Origin: Hymenobacter wooponensis
GTDB lineage: Bacteria; Bacteroidota; Bacteroidia; Cytophagales; Hymenobacteraceae
Assembly (NCBI RefSeq): GCF_004745865.1
Contig: NZ_SRKZ01000008.1
Coordinates: forward strand, 62,001-126,000
Direction: 5' to 3'
Length of the DNA stretch: 64,000 bases
The notes beneath the pieces are model-generated. The model searched no databases. It had not been told where the DNA came from and worked only from the letters and a program-made list of their open reading frames with translations. This document shows positions 44,102 to 52,096 of this stretch, in pieces; within the stretch, counting starts at the first letter, position 1, and each line of letters starts with the position of its first letter. Position numbers and translations under genes: made by a program.

Positions 44102-45019
44102 AAAATGGCGCAGATCATCTGTGCCGCCGAAGCGCCGGCTTCGGTTAAGGACGCCGTACCCACCAAGAGAAACCAGGTCTTTAACTCCCTGACCCTATGG
44201 CTGCTCAGAACCCTGCTGCCTGGGCACCATCCCCGGCCCGGGGGCCTGGACCAACTGTACGTGCTGCGCAAGTTCCCCATCCCCGACGACAAGAACCTGG
44301 TGGAGATGTTCGAGCGCGGGGGCGGCCGGCACTTAATGGTCACGTGACGAACGAGGACATCCGCAAAGCCCGCAAATTAAAGCGGGAGGCGGCCTTTCCC
44401 GGCGGACACAAAGAAGGGTATAGCAACCCGCTATACCCTTCTTTGTGCCTAGTTCAGTACCAATGGGTTAGTAATTCGTCTATTAGCTACGACCAGGAAG
44501 GCTACTCGTGGCTGCCCAATCTCTTTTGGTGTACGCTTCATCCGCTTACTGCTAGGCGCAAGTTCTTGATCCTCGTGGCCACGACTGTCTTTCGCTGCAG
44601 CCCGTATGGCCCGAGTTGGGGCTGCTTTGCGGTGAACATAACTCTCCTTGTCGCTTTGGGCGGCCTCTTCTTAAACGGGGCCTACCCTCGCTACGACGAG
44701 CACCAAGAGTACAACTAAGCTTCCATGTTTGCCACTTTCGACCCTTTAGTATTTGCGCGCATCATAGCCAGGCTGACCTACTTGGTGTTTCTGGGGCTAA
44801 AGGAAATTGTTGGCTTTAACATTGGCCGTCGTAATGACCCAAAATAGCGATGCCGTAGGGCATCTTTCCCCGTGTGCGGCAGGGGCAGCGTGGGAGTGGC
44901 GTCTTCAATTCTATTGTTTAGTTCTGCTTCACGAGCCACTCCTCCCCTTCCCGCTGCTCCACGGTAAATCCGTCCTGCAGGTACACACGGGGCAAGTGTT
45001 GTTCAAATGAGTCGGCGCA
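44102..45019. other. Degenerate stretch after the broken ParA gene
   Basis: About 900 bases. A frame at 44105-44347 (MAQIICAAEAPASVKDAV to the MVT end) could be the next gene of the same conjugation operon, with a continuation TNEDIRKARKLKREAAF in another frame, but no family was recognised. A perfect 18-bp hairpin lies at 44407-44447. A 40-codon frame at 44725-44847 with one hydrophobic segment was not accepted as a gene. Confidence 0.4.
44407..44447 (+). terminator. 18-bp perfect hairpin
   Basis: CACAAAGAAGGGTATAGC (44407-44424) pairs perfectly with 44430-44447 around a 5-nt loop. It is placed where the decayed transfer operon would end. A T-run is lacking, so terminator function is likely but not certain. 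Confidence 0.6.
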
Positions 45020-45372
45020 TTACTGGCGCTGCGCGTAGGGTCCGGGATTGGCGTACATTTCCCGGACCTCGCTTATGCGGAAGGCCACTTCCAGCTTTCT
45101 TTCCGTCGTTTTCGCTGCCTCTTTCTTGATCCCGGACCGAGGCTTGCTGGCCACGGTATAGTCCTCCAACAGATACTTCTCGACGAGTGCCTTGTAGATG
45201 GCTCCGGCCGGTTTCTTGATCTTGCCTTTCTGGAACTGAGCCTCTTCAATCCGCACGCGATGTAGCCCACGTCGTACTCGCCGCTTGCCAGTTGATGGGC
45301 AAGGGTGGTTGTGCTACGCTGGCTTACGCCAATCTGCGCCAAGTCTTCGGCCCATTCCACCGCGCCCAGCAA
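45020..45372 (-). pseudogene. C-terminal remnant of a Rep_3-type plasmid replication initiator, frameshifted
   Basis: Minus-strand frame one (from 45372) gives EDLAQIGVSQRSTTTLAHQL and GEYDVGYI. Frame two (45256-45020) gives RIEEAQFQKGKIKKPAGAIY and ALVEKYLLEDY. Joined, they match the end of Bacteroidota Rep_3 initiators, which finish with a tyrosine-rich helix and a KGKIKNPAG-type motif. A frameshift lies near 45256 and the N-terminal winged-helix domain is absent. The three iterons at 43089-43160 are its probable former binding sites. Confidence 0.65.
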
Positions 45373-45432
45373 CGTCTTTTTTCTAGCAGATGCGCCCCGT
45401 TATCACCTATTAGTCAAGCAGTAGGGCGCCCG

Positions 45433-45454
45433 TATTACTCTTCTAAGAGTAATA
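45433..45454. repeat. 10-bp inverted repeat
   Basis: TATTACTCTT-CT-AAGAGTAATA is a perfect palindrome with a 2-bp centre, in a gene-free AT-rich stretch between the Rep remnant and the partition operon. It could be an operator; no binding protein is identified. Confidence 0.5.
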
Positions 45455-45514
45455 ATTAAAAAATGACTAGTTGTGCTTCGGAGAAACGGCCTTTTTATAG
45501 CAGATGAAGCAGGT

Positions 45515-45581
45515 TTAAAAGTATAAAAAAGTCCATTTACGCTTAAAAATTGGCGCTTTTTGTGCTTTTTTATACTTTTAA
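45515..45581. repeat. 17-bp perfect inverted repeat at the end of the partition operon
   Basis: TTAAAAGTATAAAAAAG (45515-45531) is the exact inverse complement of 45565-45581, separated by 33 bp. The right arm overlaps the last codons of the gene at 45578. It may terminate the partition operon, or be a binding site for its small partner protein. Confidence 0.6.
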
Positions 45582-45946
45582 GACCGGAGCTTTTTATTCT
45601 TCTCTAAGAGTTTACGCAAGTGCTCGTCGGGTAGACTCCGATTGGCATTTTCGAGCTTATCCAGGAGCTCACTGACGACTTGCTCGATTTGTTGCCGGAC
45701 CACAAAGCCGGGCTCCCAGTACTCCGCTTGTTTAAGCCGCAAGTAGGTGTTGCGGCGCAGGTACGTACTGAATTGTACCCATTCCAGGCCCGCGTCTTCC
45801 GCCGCGGCCGGGGGGGCCGGTTCGGCAGCTGGCTCCGCGGGGGGAGGGCTGGGAACTGCTACTTCGTCCATGCCGTAGAGCGCGGACGTATCAATCGTTG
45901 GGCGGGCCGTCTTGGCCGTGAAGTTGCGTTTGGGGGGGGTGTTCAT
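45578..45946 (-). CDS. ParA-partner, ribbon-helix-helix-like centromere-binding protein
   Basis: A 122-residue protein whose start overlaps the parA stop as ATGA, so it is translationally coupled. The N-terminal third is basic and flexible (MNTPPKRNFTAKTARP), a typical arm for stimulating ParA ATPase. It is followed by a Pro/Ala linker (residues 32-50). The C-terminal region VQFSTYLRRNTYLRLKQAEY and VVRQQIEQVVSELLDKLENA has the strand-helix-helix pattern of ribbon-helix-helix DNA-binding dimers. Small partners of this design (ParG, omega) serve type Ib partition systems. No family match is claimed. Its likely target is the ACATAC-rich array upstream of parA. Confidence 0.7.
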   Translation of the reverse strand: MNTPPKRNFTAKTARPTIDTSALYGMDEVAVPSPPPAEPAAEPAPPAAAEDAGLEWVQFSTYLRRNTYLRLKQAEYWEPGFVVRQQIEQVVSELLDKLENANRSLPDEHLRKLLEKNKKLRS

Positions 45947-46707
45947 AGCCGGGCCAGCAGTTCGTCGGTGAGAGAAGTGTAATCCAGGGCGCCATTACTG
46001 TCGGGAGCATACGTCAGAATGGGTTCCTGCATGGCTTGCGCTTCGCCCAGCTTATTGTTCTGGCGGATGCTCACGTTCATGACCAAGGGGGCCAGCTGTT
46101 CGTCCTCCTGCAGGAGGTGAACATACTGATGATGCATGGAGGAGCGGTAGCTGGGGGAATACTTGGTAAAGAAGATGCCGCCCACCTTGAGTTTCTGATT
46201 GTAGTGCTTGCGCACCCGGACGCAGGCCTGCAGCAAGGAGGTCAGTCCGTTATAGCCGAAGTATTCCGGCTGCATGGGAATGAATACGGCATCCGCCGCA
46301 ATCAGGGCCGAGTAGGTAATGCCTCCCAGGGAGGGAGGGGTATCAATGAGGCAGTAGTCGAACTGGTCCTCGACCGTCTCTAATCCCTCCCGTAGGATGA
46401 ACTCGAGACCGGAGCTGCCCGCCATTAGCTTCTCCACTAGCTGCAACCGGGGGGATGCGGCCAGCAGGTGCATCCCCTCCCCTACCGGCTCTATCAAGTC
46501 GGTGAGGGGAATCTTGCCGTCACTTTCCAGCAATTCTCCTAAGTGCCGGTTGCCCTTACGGTCAAATGACATTGTCAGGTTGGTTTGCGAATCGCTGTCG
46601 ATCAGGAGCACGCGCTGCCCACGACTGGCTAGTACTTGGGCCACGCTCAGGGTGGAAGTGGTCTTTCCCACCCCGCCTTTATGGTTGGCAAAACATATTG
46701 TCTTCAT
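45943..46707 (-). CDS. parA: ParA family partition ATPase
   Basis: An intact 254-residue ParA from the ATG at 46707 (MKTICFANHKGGVGKTTSTL). The deviant Walker A is HKGGVGKTTS, followed by VLLIDSDSQTNLTMSF (Walker A' region), YCLIDTPPSLGGITYSAL (Walker B) and FIPMQPEYFGYNGL. There is no N-terminal helix-turn-helix, so it is of the short type Ib class, which leaves repression to the partner protein. It is coupled to the small partner gene by an ATGA overlap. It is preceded by a 330-bp array of ACATAC/GTATGT hexamers. Unlike the neighbouring plasmid genes it is undamaged. Confidence 0.95.
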   Translation of the reverse strand: MKTICFANHKGGVGKTTSTLSVAQVLASRGQRVLLIDSDSQTNLTMSFDRKGNRHLGELLESDGKIPLTDLIEPVGEGMHLLAASPRLQLVEKLMAGSSGLEFILREGLETVEDQFDYCLIDTPPSLGGITYSALIAADAVFIPMQPEYFGYNGLTSLLQACVRVRKHYNQKLKVGGIFFTKYSPSYRSSMHHQYVHLLQEDEQLAPLVMNVSIRQNNKLGEAQAMQEPILTYAPDSNGALDYTSLTDELLARL

Positions 46708-46817
46708 GTCGAACACTGCCGTTGGTTGGTTCAATATTACGCATTGTATTTAATACACACTAGGCAATTAGGATATATGTTAAATACAAGACACGCACTA
46801 CACCTTTTACACACAAT

Positions 46818-47149
46818 ACATACTATACACTTAGTGTATGTATGACATATAACGAATGTAATACACGTAAGGCCTACAGTGCATGTACTAAGTGCATACA
46901 AGCATAACGCTTATTTGGTACGGAAGTATGTCGAGGATGTAAGAAAAGCAGGGCGTTTGAAGTATGTTGTACATACAGTGCACGGAATATATGTTTTATA
47001 TACTATGCATAGTGTACATATCTTACATACTGTACATACCATAGGTGTTAAACCTATCTCATCTACACAAAACGCACGCATATCTTACATACACACCATA
47101 CGCGCATTCACTTTTCACATACTCAACATATCATACATACATTGTATGT
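46818..47149. repeat. ACATAC/GTATGT hexamer array, candidate partition centromere
   Basis: This AT-rich stretch upstream of parA contains seven ACATAC (at 46818, 46971, 47025, 47034, 47087, 47117 and 47135) and four GTATGT (at 46836, 46926, 46962 and 47144). Many one-mismatch variants such as ACATAT and ATACAC also occur. Copies appear in both orientations and irregularly spaced. In type Ib partition systems the centromere lies upstream of parA and is made of short repeats bound by the small partner. The 96-codon frame over 46879-47169 is an artefact of these repeats. Confidence 0.75.
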
Positions 47150-48118
47150 GCATAAGTAGTAGCAATTAGTAATGCGGTGAAAGAAGGTGATTAGCCCTGT
47201 ATATGAATAGATTTAACCGACCGGACAATTCAGCTGAACCGAGCAGGGGAGAGCAGGCCCGCCTTCGGCTGGGGGTACAGTTGTAGCTGGTTAATGGTAT
47301 GGGACCGCGAGTTCACCGGGACGCCCGCACGCATCAGGGCGAAGTTGATCGCCACGGAAGGGGTGCATCGGCTCCGCGGGTTGCGTGGGCGTTTCCAGGG
47401 AACGGATACCTAGTTCGCAGGACCCGACCCGGCTTGCCGCAACCCGGATTGTTTTCGCCCGCGGCGGCCGAGAAGCAGGCTAAGCCGCGGCTCGCCCGTT
47501 GACGAGTGCAGCCTGTACGGGGGACTAGCCGGCGAACATGACCAGTGGAATCGCTGCCTCAGCTTTATCCTCGGCCCGGGTAGCCTTCTTCAGTGACTGG
47601 CCCGGTAGTCTATGTAAGGAGCAGCCCCGCCGCCGTCCCGTAGCGCAGGCGCCCACCAAGAGTGACAGCTACCCGAAGAGTGGCAGATCATAACGGCCTC
47701 CCCGGTAGACCACCGGGTTAGTCAAGTCGACGGAGAGCCGGAGGGAGAGTACTGGCTCTCGGTAGGGGAGAGGAAGCTCGGCTATCGAGGAGCACTTGCT
47801 GGTTAACCTACCAGGGCCGGGCGAACTACGACCACAGGGGTAGGGGAGGAGTAAGGGCGCTGGCTGAGGCCTATCTCCGCTACTGGCCAAGCCCGCCTAC
47901 CCGGAGCCGGTGGCGGCCGCTTAACAAAAACAAGTAGCCTCCTAAAATGGGCGGCAGGCAATCCCCCGAGGTGGCCCCCGGCGGCAGGCTGGCCCCGCCC
48001 GTCCCGCCGGGAAGCAACTGCGCCGCAGTGCGGCTAGCGCGGATAAGGCTTTAGCGGCCGCCTCGCCGGAGTTCTTCCGGTTGCCAGCAGCGGTGGGCCC
48101 AAGGGGAAGGGCTACTGC

Positions 48119-48185
48119 GCCCGCTGTCTTGCCGGTAAGCGTGGGCGGGCGCAGGCCGTCCACGCTTACCGGCAAGACAGCGGGC
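48119..48185. repeat. Long perfect hairpin (26-bp arms, about 30 bp with inner pairs)
   Basis: 48119-48144 and 48160-48185 are exact inverse complements. Inside, one G-T wobble and three further pairs extend the stem to about 30 bp around a 7-nt loop. The core reads GCTGTCTTGCCGGTAAGCGTGG. No T-run follows. It stands alone in gene-free DNA 400 bp before the tyrosine recombinase. Confidence 0.9.
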
Positions 48186-48495
48186 CGCCGACTCACTGCT
48201 CCCGCGGTCCGAGGTAAGGTCTACTCGTAACTAGATTTCACGAAGCCCTCGGCGTTGGGTAGCAACCCTTAAAACCGTCCAGCGCGCTGGCGGAGGCGAA
48301 AGCGCGGCAGCTGGCTAGGTGGTTGGCTCGCGGGCTAGGCAGCAACCAGGAAGAAAGCCAACCTACCTTTATAAAGAAACTTGCTTTTCCTTGACCAAGG
48401 ATCGCACCCTATGTAAAAGAAAAGCGGGGGTTCTTTACGTAGGTGATCCAACCAGCCTGGCCTGGGAATACGACCATCAACCCCGAGTAAAATTA

Positions 48496-48528
48496 TAAGG
48501 ACTGATAAGGTTCTCTTATCGGTCCTTA
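48496..48528. repeat. 14-bp hairpin upstream of the recombinase gene
   Basis: TAAGGACTGATAAG (48496-48509) pairs with CTTATCGGTCCTTA (48515-48528), 13 Watson-Crick pairs plus one G-U, around a 5-nt loop. A short GGGG/CCCC hairpin with a T-run follows at about 48537-48556. Both lie in what should be the 5' leader of the recombinase gene. Confidence 0.55.
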
Positions 48529-48579
48529 GCGTAACTTGGGGTTTCACCCCGTTTTTTCGGCGCGCTACTCCTTATATAT

Positions 48580-49548
48580 ATGGCTACCGAAAGTCAGCTC
48601 CCCGTCGTCACCTCGCCAGCGGCCGCCCAGGTGCCGGCGCACTTGCTCAAATCCACCCACCGCTACGTCGAGGCCGGCCTGCGCGGCGCGCCCAACACGG
48701 TGCGCGCCTACGCCGGGGATTGGAAGCGCTTCACCACGTGGTGCACCTTGCACGACATGGCCGCGCTGCCGGCATCGGTGGAAGCGTTGGTCGGATTTCT
48801 GACCGAGCTCGCGGACGCGGGCAAGAAGTACGCGACCATCGAGCGGCACGGCGCCGCCATTGCCAAGGCCCATGAGCTGGCCGGCGTGGAGTCGCCTACG
48901 GCCGACAAGAAACTAAAGGTGCTGCTGCGCGGCATTGCCCGCGAAATCAAAACCCGCCAAAAGCAGGCGCCGGCGTTTTCCCTCGATTCGTTTAAGCGCA
49001 CCATCAAGAGCATTGATGTCACGGTGCCGGCCGGGCTGCGCAACCGGGCGTTGCTGCTGCTCGGCTTCACCGGCGCATTCCGCCGCTCGGAGCTCGAAGC
49101 GCTCAACATCGAAGACCTGGCGTTTGACGACGAGGGCCTGGTGGTGACGCTGCCGCACAGCAAAACCAACCAGCTGGGGCAAGCCGAAGAGAAAGCCATT
49201 TTCTACTCGCCGGACTCGGCGTTATGTCCGATCCGGTCGCTGCAGGCCTGGCTGCGCATGCTCGGCCGCACGGAAGGCCCGGTGTTCGTGTCGATGCGCC
49301 GCAACAACCAGGTGACGACCCGGCGCATGACGACCAAGTACACCAACCTGATCGTGCAGCAGTACCTGGGTCCGCAGTACACGGCGCACTCGCTCAGGGC
49401 TTCGTTCGTCACGGTGTCCAAGCTCAACGGCGCCGACGACTCGAAGGTCATGAACCAGACCAAGCACAAGACGAGCGCGATGATCCGGCGCTACACCCGA
49501 CTTGACAATGTGCGCCAGCACAACTCGGCCAAGGAGCTCGGGCTCTAG
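48580..49548 (+). CDS. Tyrosine recombinase (phage-integrase family)
   Basis: A 322-residue site-specific recombinase. The N-terminal SAM-like core-binding domain covers about residues 24-110 (APNTVRAYAGDWKRFTTWCT). The catalytic domain has all active-site residues: R168 in GAFRRSELEAL, K195 in LPHSKTNQ, H270 and R273 in TAHSLRASF, H296 and the nucleophile Y305 in HKTSAMIRRYTR. The spacing from H296 to Y305 is standard. The gene is GC-rich, intact and followed by a strong terminator. As the last gene of the plasmid-like segment it could have served dimer resolution or integration; the target site is unknown. Confidence 0.94.
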   Translation: MATESQLPVVTSPAAAQVPAHLLKSTHRYVEAGLRGAPNTVRAYAGDWKRFTTWCTLHDMAALPASVEALVGFLTELADAGKKYATIERHGAAIAKAHELAGVESPTADKKLKVLLRGIAREIKTRQKQAPAFSLDSFKRTIKSIDVTVPAGLRNRALLLLGFTGAFRRSELEALNIEDLAFDDEGLVVTLPHSKTNQLGQAEEKAIFYSPDSALCPIRSLQAWLRMLGRTEGPVFVSMRRNNQVTTRRMTTKYTNLIVQQYLGPQYTAHSLRASFVTVSKLNGADDSKVMNQTKHKTSAMIRRYTRLDNVRQHNSAKELGL

Positions 49549-49605
49549 CCCAGCAAGTCCGCTTTAACTGGGCAAAACAGGACGGCAAAATGCGACCTTG
49601 GAAAT

Positions 49606-49627
49606 CCGGCCAAAAAGCCGGTTTTTT
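49606..49627 (+). terminator. Intrinsic terminator after the recombinase gene
   Basis: CCGGC-N6-GCCGG followed by six T, 57 bp after the stop. A classical rho-independent terminator. Confidence 0.8.
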
Positions 49628-49633
49628 GAGTCA

Positions 49634-49672
49634 AACTTAGTACCGACAATTGAGCATTATCGGTACTAAGTT
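49634..49672. repeat. 13-bp inverted repeat directly behind the recombinase terminator
   Basis: AACTTAGTACCGA (49634-49646) is the exact inverse complement of 49660-49672, with 13 bp between. Tyrosine recombinases bind paired arms of about 11-13 bp around a short spacer, so this could be a recombination site. It could equally be a second terminator-like hairpin, since further inner bases also pair. Confidence 0.55.
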
Positions 49673-50126
49673 GGAGAGGTACGCATCACCCCGCCGGACT
49701 CGCCCGGGGCCTGCTTCTCATTCCTTGGCATCACACCCGGAGGTAGTAGTGGTAGCAAGCAGCTTCGCGGTAATTCAGCCTGACCAAGCCAGGGTAGCGC
49801 AGCTCCTGGTTGAGCGTCCCCGGCAAGAGCGGCCGGCGCGGGGCAGTTTCACGGCCCCCATCTGCTGTTCCTGGTAAAGCGGGGCGGCCACGATCGTCGT
49901 GCGCTCCGCCGCGGCTGATAAACCGGCCGGCCGGCGTCCCAATCCAGCACCAGGTCGGCTACGCCACACTACCACCATCCGTGGGCGAGGTCAGTGGGGG
50001 CTGAAAGCACCACGAGGACAAAACGGTGGTTGTCCGTCCTGCTGAAGTTAAACCGCAAGCTCAACTTGCCTTAACTTGCGCGCCTGCCTGACAAGTAGAG
50101 TCATCATCCCCCTTTACAACGCCCGT
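49673..50126. other. Gene-free stretch
   Basis: About 450 bases between the recombinase repeat and the first membrane remnant. Frames of 64-75 codons overlap on both strands but none is protein-like. Confidence 0.35.
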
Positions 50127-50518
50127 ATGTTCGTTCTAGGCTGGCTTGCACTTGTTATTTTGGCGCTCCTGGGGGGTGTAGGTGCTCTCCATCTCGCGAC
50201 AGGCCGATTACGCGTTTGGTCACGCTGGCAGATCAGGATCTGGCTCCTGTCCTTTTTGCTTACCCTATCTGTACCTCACTAGGCAACCCTGCTACCCTTG
50301 CATTTCCTTTTTATTGGGTGAAAAGAACGGGTTTTGAGGTAGTCATTGAGCTAATGTGGGTAGTGACAGGACAGGTCGAACGACAGTTTATGGGACCTAT
50401 TGTTCGCGAGAATTTTGCTGATTTCTGGGTCCTCCTCCTGTCTAGTATCCCTAGCTTCCTGCTATGGCTCCTACGGGTAGTACTACAAAGAGCGTTTGCG
50501 AAGCCCAGAAATGCGTAA
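50127..50518 (+). pseudogene. Frameshifted small membrane protein
   Basis: The ATG at 50127 opens MFVLGWLALVILALLGGVGA, two hydrophobic segments ending at a stop at 50280-50282 (LLTLSVPH). A second frame running to 50518 continues with NPATLAFPFYWVKRTGFEVV and a further membrane segment WVLLLSSIPSFLLWLLRVVL. The two parts read as one protein split by an indel near 50280. No family was recognised. Confidence 0.45.
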
Positions 50519-50649
50519 CGCAACCGTATGTAGAATACAGCAATAAGATGGGTTACTGAGTCGGTCGCACAAGCTCCGGGCAACTGACCCCTCGCCTTAG
50601 GCAGCGCAGTAGTGTTGGACAAGACAGCTACAAACACACGGTACGCCCT

Positions 50650-50980
50650 GCTGCTGCTCGACGAAGGCTCTCCCATTACGTTGCGTTAGGGCTACTGCAA
50701 GCACTACCCGTGGTCGTGCTGTACGGAGCTTCTTTTTACTTTCTACTCCACAACTGGCGCACGTCTGGGAGGAGGCCTCTGGGGTTGGTACTCGCCCTAG
50801 TACTGGCGGGTACCGGCGTGCGCATCTGGCCCGGCGCTGTACGAAGACTATCGTTACGGTGCGCTCTTCACCGCCTGCCTCTTATTTCTACCATTGCTCG
50901 TGGCCGCGCTCGGGTATTCTTTCGCTTCTCAGGCCCCATTACCCTTAACCGAATACTGTGAGGTCCTGGCCTATGTTTAG
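50650..50980 (+). pseudogene. Second frameshifted membrane protein
   Basis: One frame reads VALGLLQALPVVVLYGASFY and RRPLGLVLALVLAGTGVRIW. After a shift near 50830 another frame continues ALYEDYRYGALFTACLLFLP and LLVAALGYSFASQAPLPL, ending at the TAG at 50978-50980. The combined product would have three to four membrane helices. No start codon could be fixed and no family was recognised. Together with the previous entry it suggests a decayed pair of paralogous membrane genes. Confidence 0.4.
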
Positions 50981-51078
50981 TAAAACGAGGGTTTAGCCAG
51001 ACAGGCCCGCACCATGAGTAAACCCGACCTGACCCTGGAAACCAGCGTCCGCCTGCCCCCGGCCGCGCGTCGTACGGC

Positions 51079-51837
51079 TCAGGCCCGCTCCGCTACCAGC
51101 CGCTGCAGGTCTTGGGCATTGGCATACGCGGCGCCCATGGTATTGTTGAAGTAGGCATACACGTCTTTCCCCTCTTGCAGGTAGTCGTGGATCTGCTCGG
51201 CCTGGTCGTGCAGAAAGTCGCGCTCGTAGGACTCTCGGTAGTTTCCCTGCGGGCCGTGGAAGCGCATATACACAAACTCTGCCCCCTCGTTGAGCCGGGC
51301 GTTTCGGCCGGGACCTTTGTCGTGCCGCACCAGGCTGGCGCCGTGCTGGTCCAGCAAATCAAACGTCTCCTCGGCATACCAGCTGGCGTGACGAAACTCT
51401 ACCGCTTGGCGCCACTCGTGGGCGGGGTCTGCCGCGGCCAGCGCAGTCAAGAGGGCCCTGACCGCCTTGAGCTGCCGAATGGTGGTGCTGGGCGGGAACT
51501 GCAGGAGCAGGCAGCCCTTTTTGGGGCCCAACGCCCGGGCGGCCTCGAGAAAGCGGACCAGGCCGGAGAGGTCCTCAGCCAGCGCCTTGGGGTGCGTAAT
51601 ATCGCGCCACAGCTTGAGGGTAAAGGCAAACTCGGGGCCGGTTTCCGCGGCCCAGGCCGCAAACGTTTTGGGCTGGGGGATGCGGTAGAAGGTGCTGTTA
51701 ATCTCCACCGAGTTAAACAGGGTGGCATAGTAGGTGAGGCGGTTCGTCGCCTGATAGGCCGGTGGAAAGGTGGCCTTCGGGCCCGGCACGACGATGCCGC
51801 TGGTGCCAGTGCGCAGGGTGCCAAGGAGGGCAGGCAT
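51079..51837 (-). CDS. DUF72 domain-containing protein
   Basis: A 252-residue TIM-barrel protein of the DUF72 (YecE) family. Typical segments are RTGTSGIVVPG at the start, LFNSVEINSTFYRIPQPKTF near residue 45, FTLKLWRDITHPKAL near 75, LLLQFPPSTTI near 113, AVEFRHASWYAEETFDLL near 150 and VYMRFHGPQGNYRESY near 195, then DVYAYFNNTMGAAYANA. The family is widespread and its biochemical role is not established. The gene is intact and monocistronic, next to decayed membrane genes. Confidence 0.93.
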   Translation of the reverse strand: MPALLGTLRTGTSGIVVPGPKATFPPAYQATNRLTYYATLFNSVEINSTFYRIPQPKTFAAWAAETGPEFAFTLKLWRDITHPKALAEDLSGLVRFLEAARALGPKKGCLLLQFPPSTTIRQLKAVRALLTALAAADPAHEWRQAVEFRHASWYAEETFDLLDQHGASLVRHDKGPGRNARLNEGAEFVYMRFHGPQGNYRESYERDFLHDQAEQIHDYLQEGKDVYAYFNNTMGAAYANAQDLQRLVAERA

Positions 51838-52096
51838 GGGAAGGAGGTATATGGGAGTTTCGGGGTAGTACGGGCCCCGCGGCCGCGGCGTTTTCCCCCC
51901 TGCGCCTCTTCACGGGGTCCCCACGTATCCTCGGCTGGTACTAGTAGCGCTCTTGATAGGCCAGCAGGGGGCGGACCGCCACCCCTGCGCGTGCTACCAA
52001 TGAGCCGGGCGGTTGCCCTGGGCTGGGGCAGATGCTCCATGACCGGGTGCTCCCTGGGCGGCTACCTGTGTTGTAGGCAAGTCTTACCTTGGAGGT

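Larger units (their letters stand above)
47170..48579. other. Gene-free stretch between partition locus and recombinase
   Basis: About 1.4 kb with no protein-like frame on either strand. It contains one extraordinary hairpin at 48119-48185 and a 14-bp hairpin at 48496-48528 just before the recombinase gene. The composition is GC-rich again, unlike the centromere array. It may be decayed beyond recognition. Confidence 0.5.

Noticed and set aside
44725..44847. 40-codon frame with one hydrophobic segment
   Set aside because: Weak coding character in a stretch full of broken genes; no homology recognised.
46879..47169. 96-codon frame upstream of parA
   Set aside because: Its Tyr/His/Val-rich sequence is produced by the ACATAC/GTATGT repeats, not by coding selection.
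47942..48196. Minus-strand frame of 84 codons over the long hairpin
   Set aside because: Ala/Arg/Gly-rich and created partly by the inverted repeat; no protein features.
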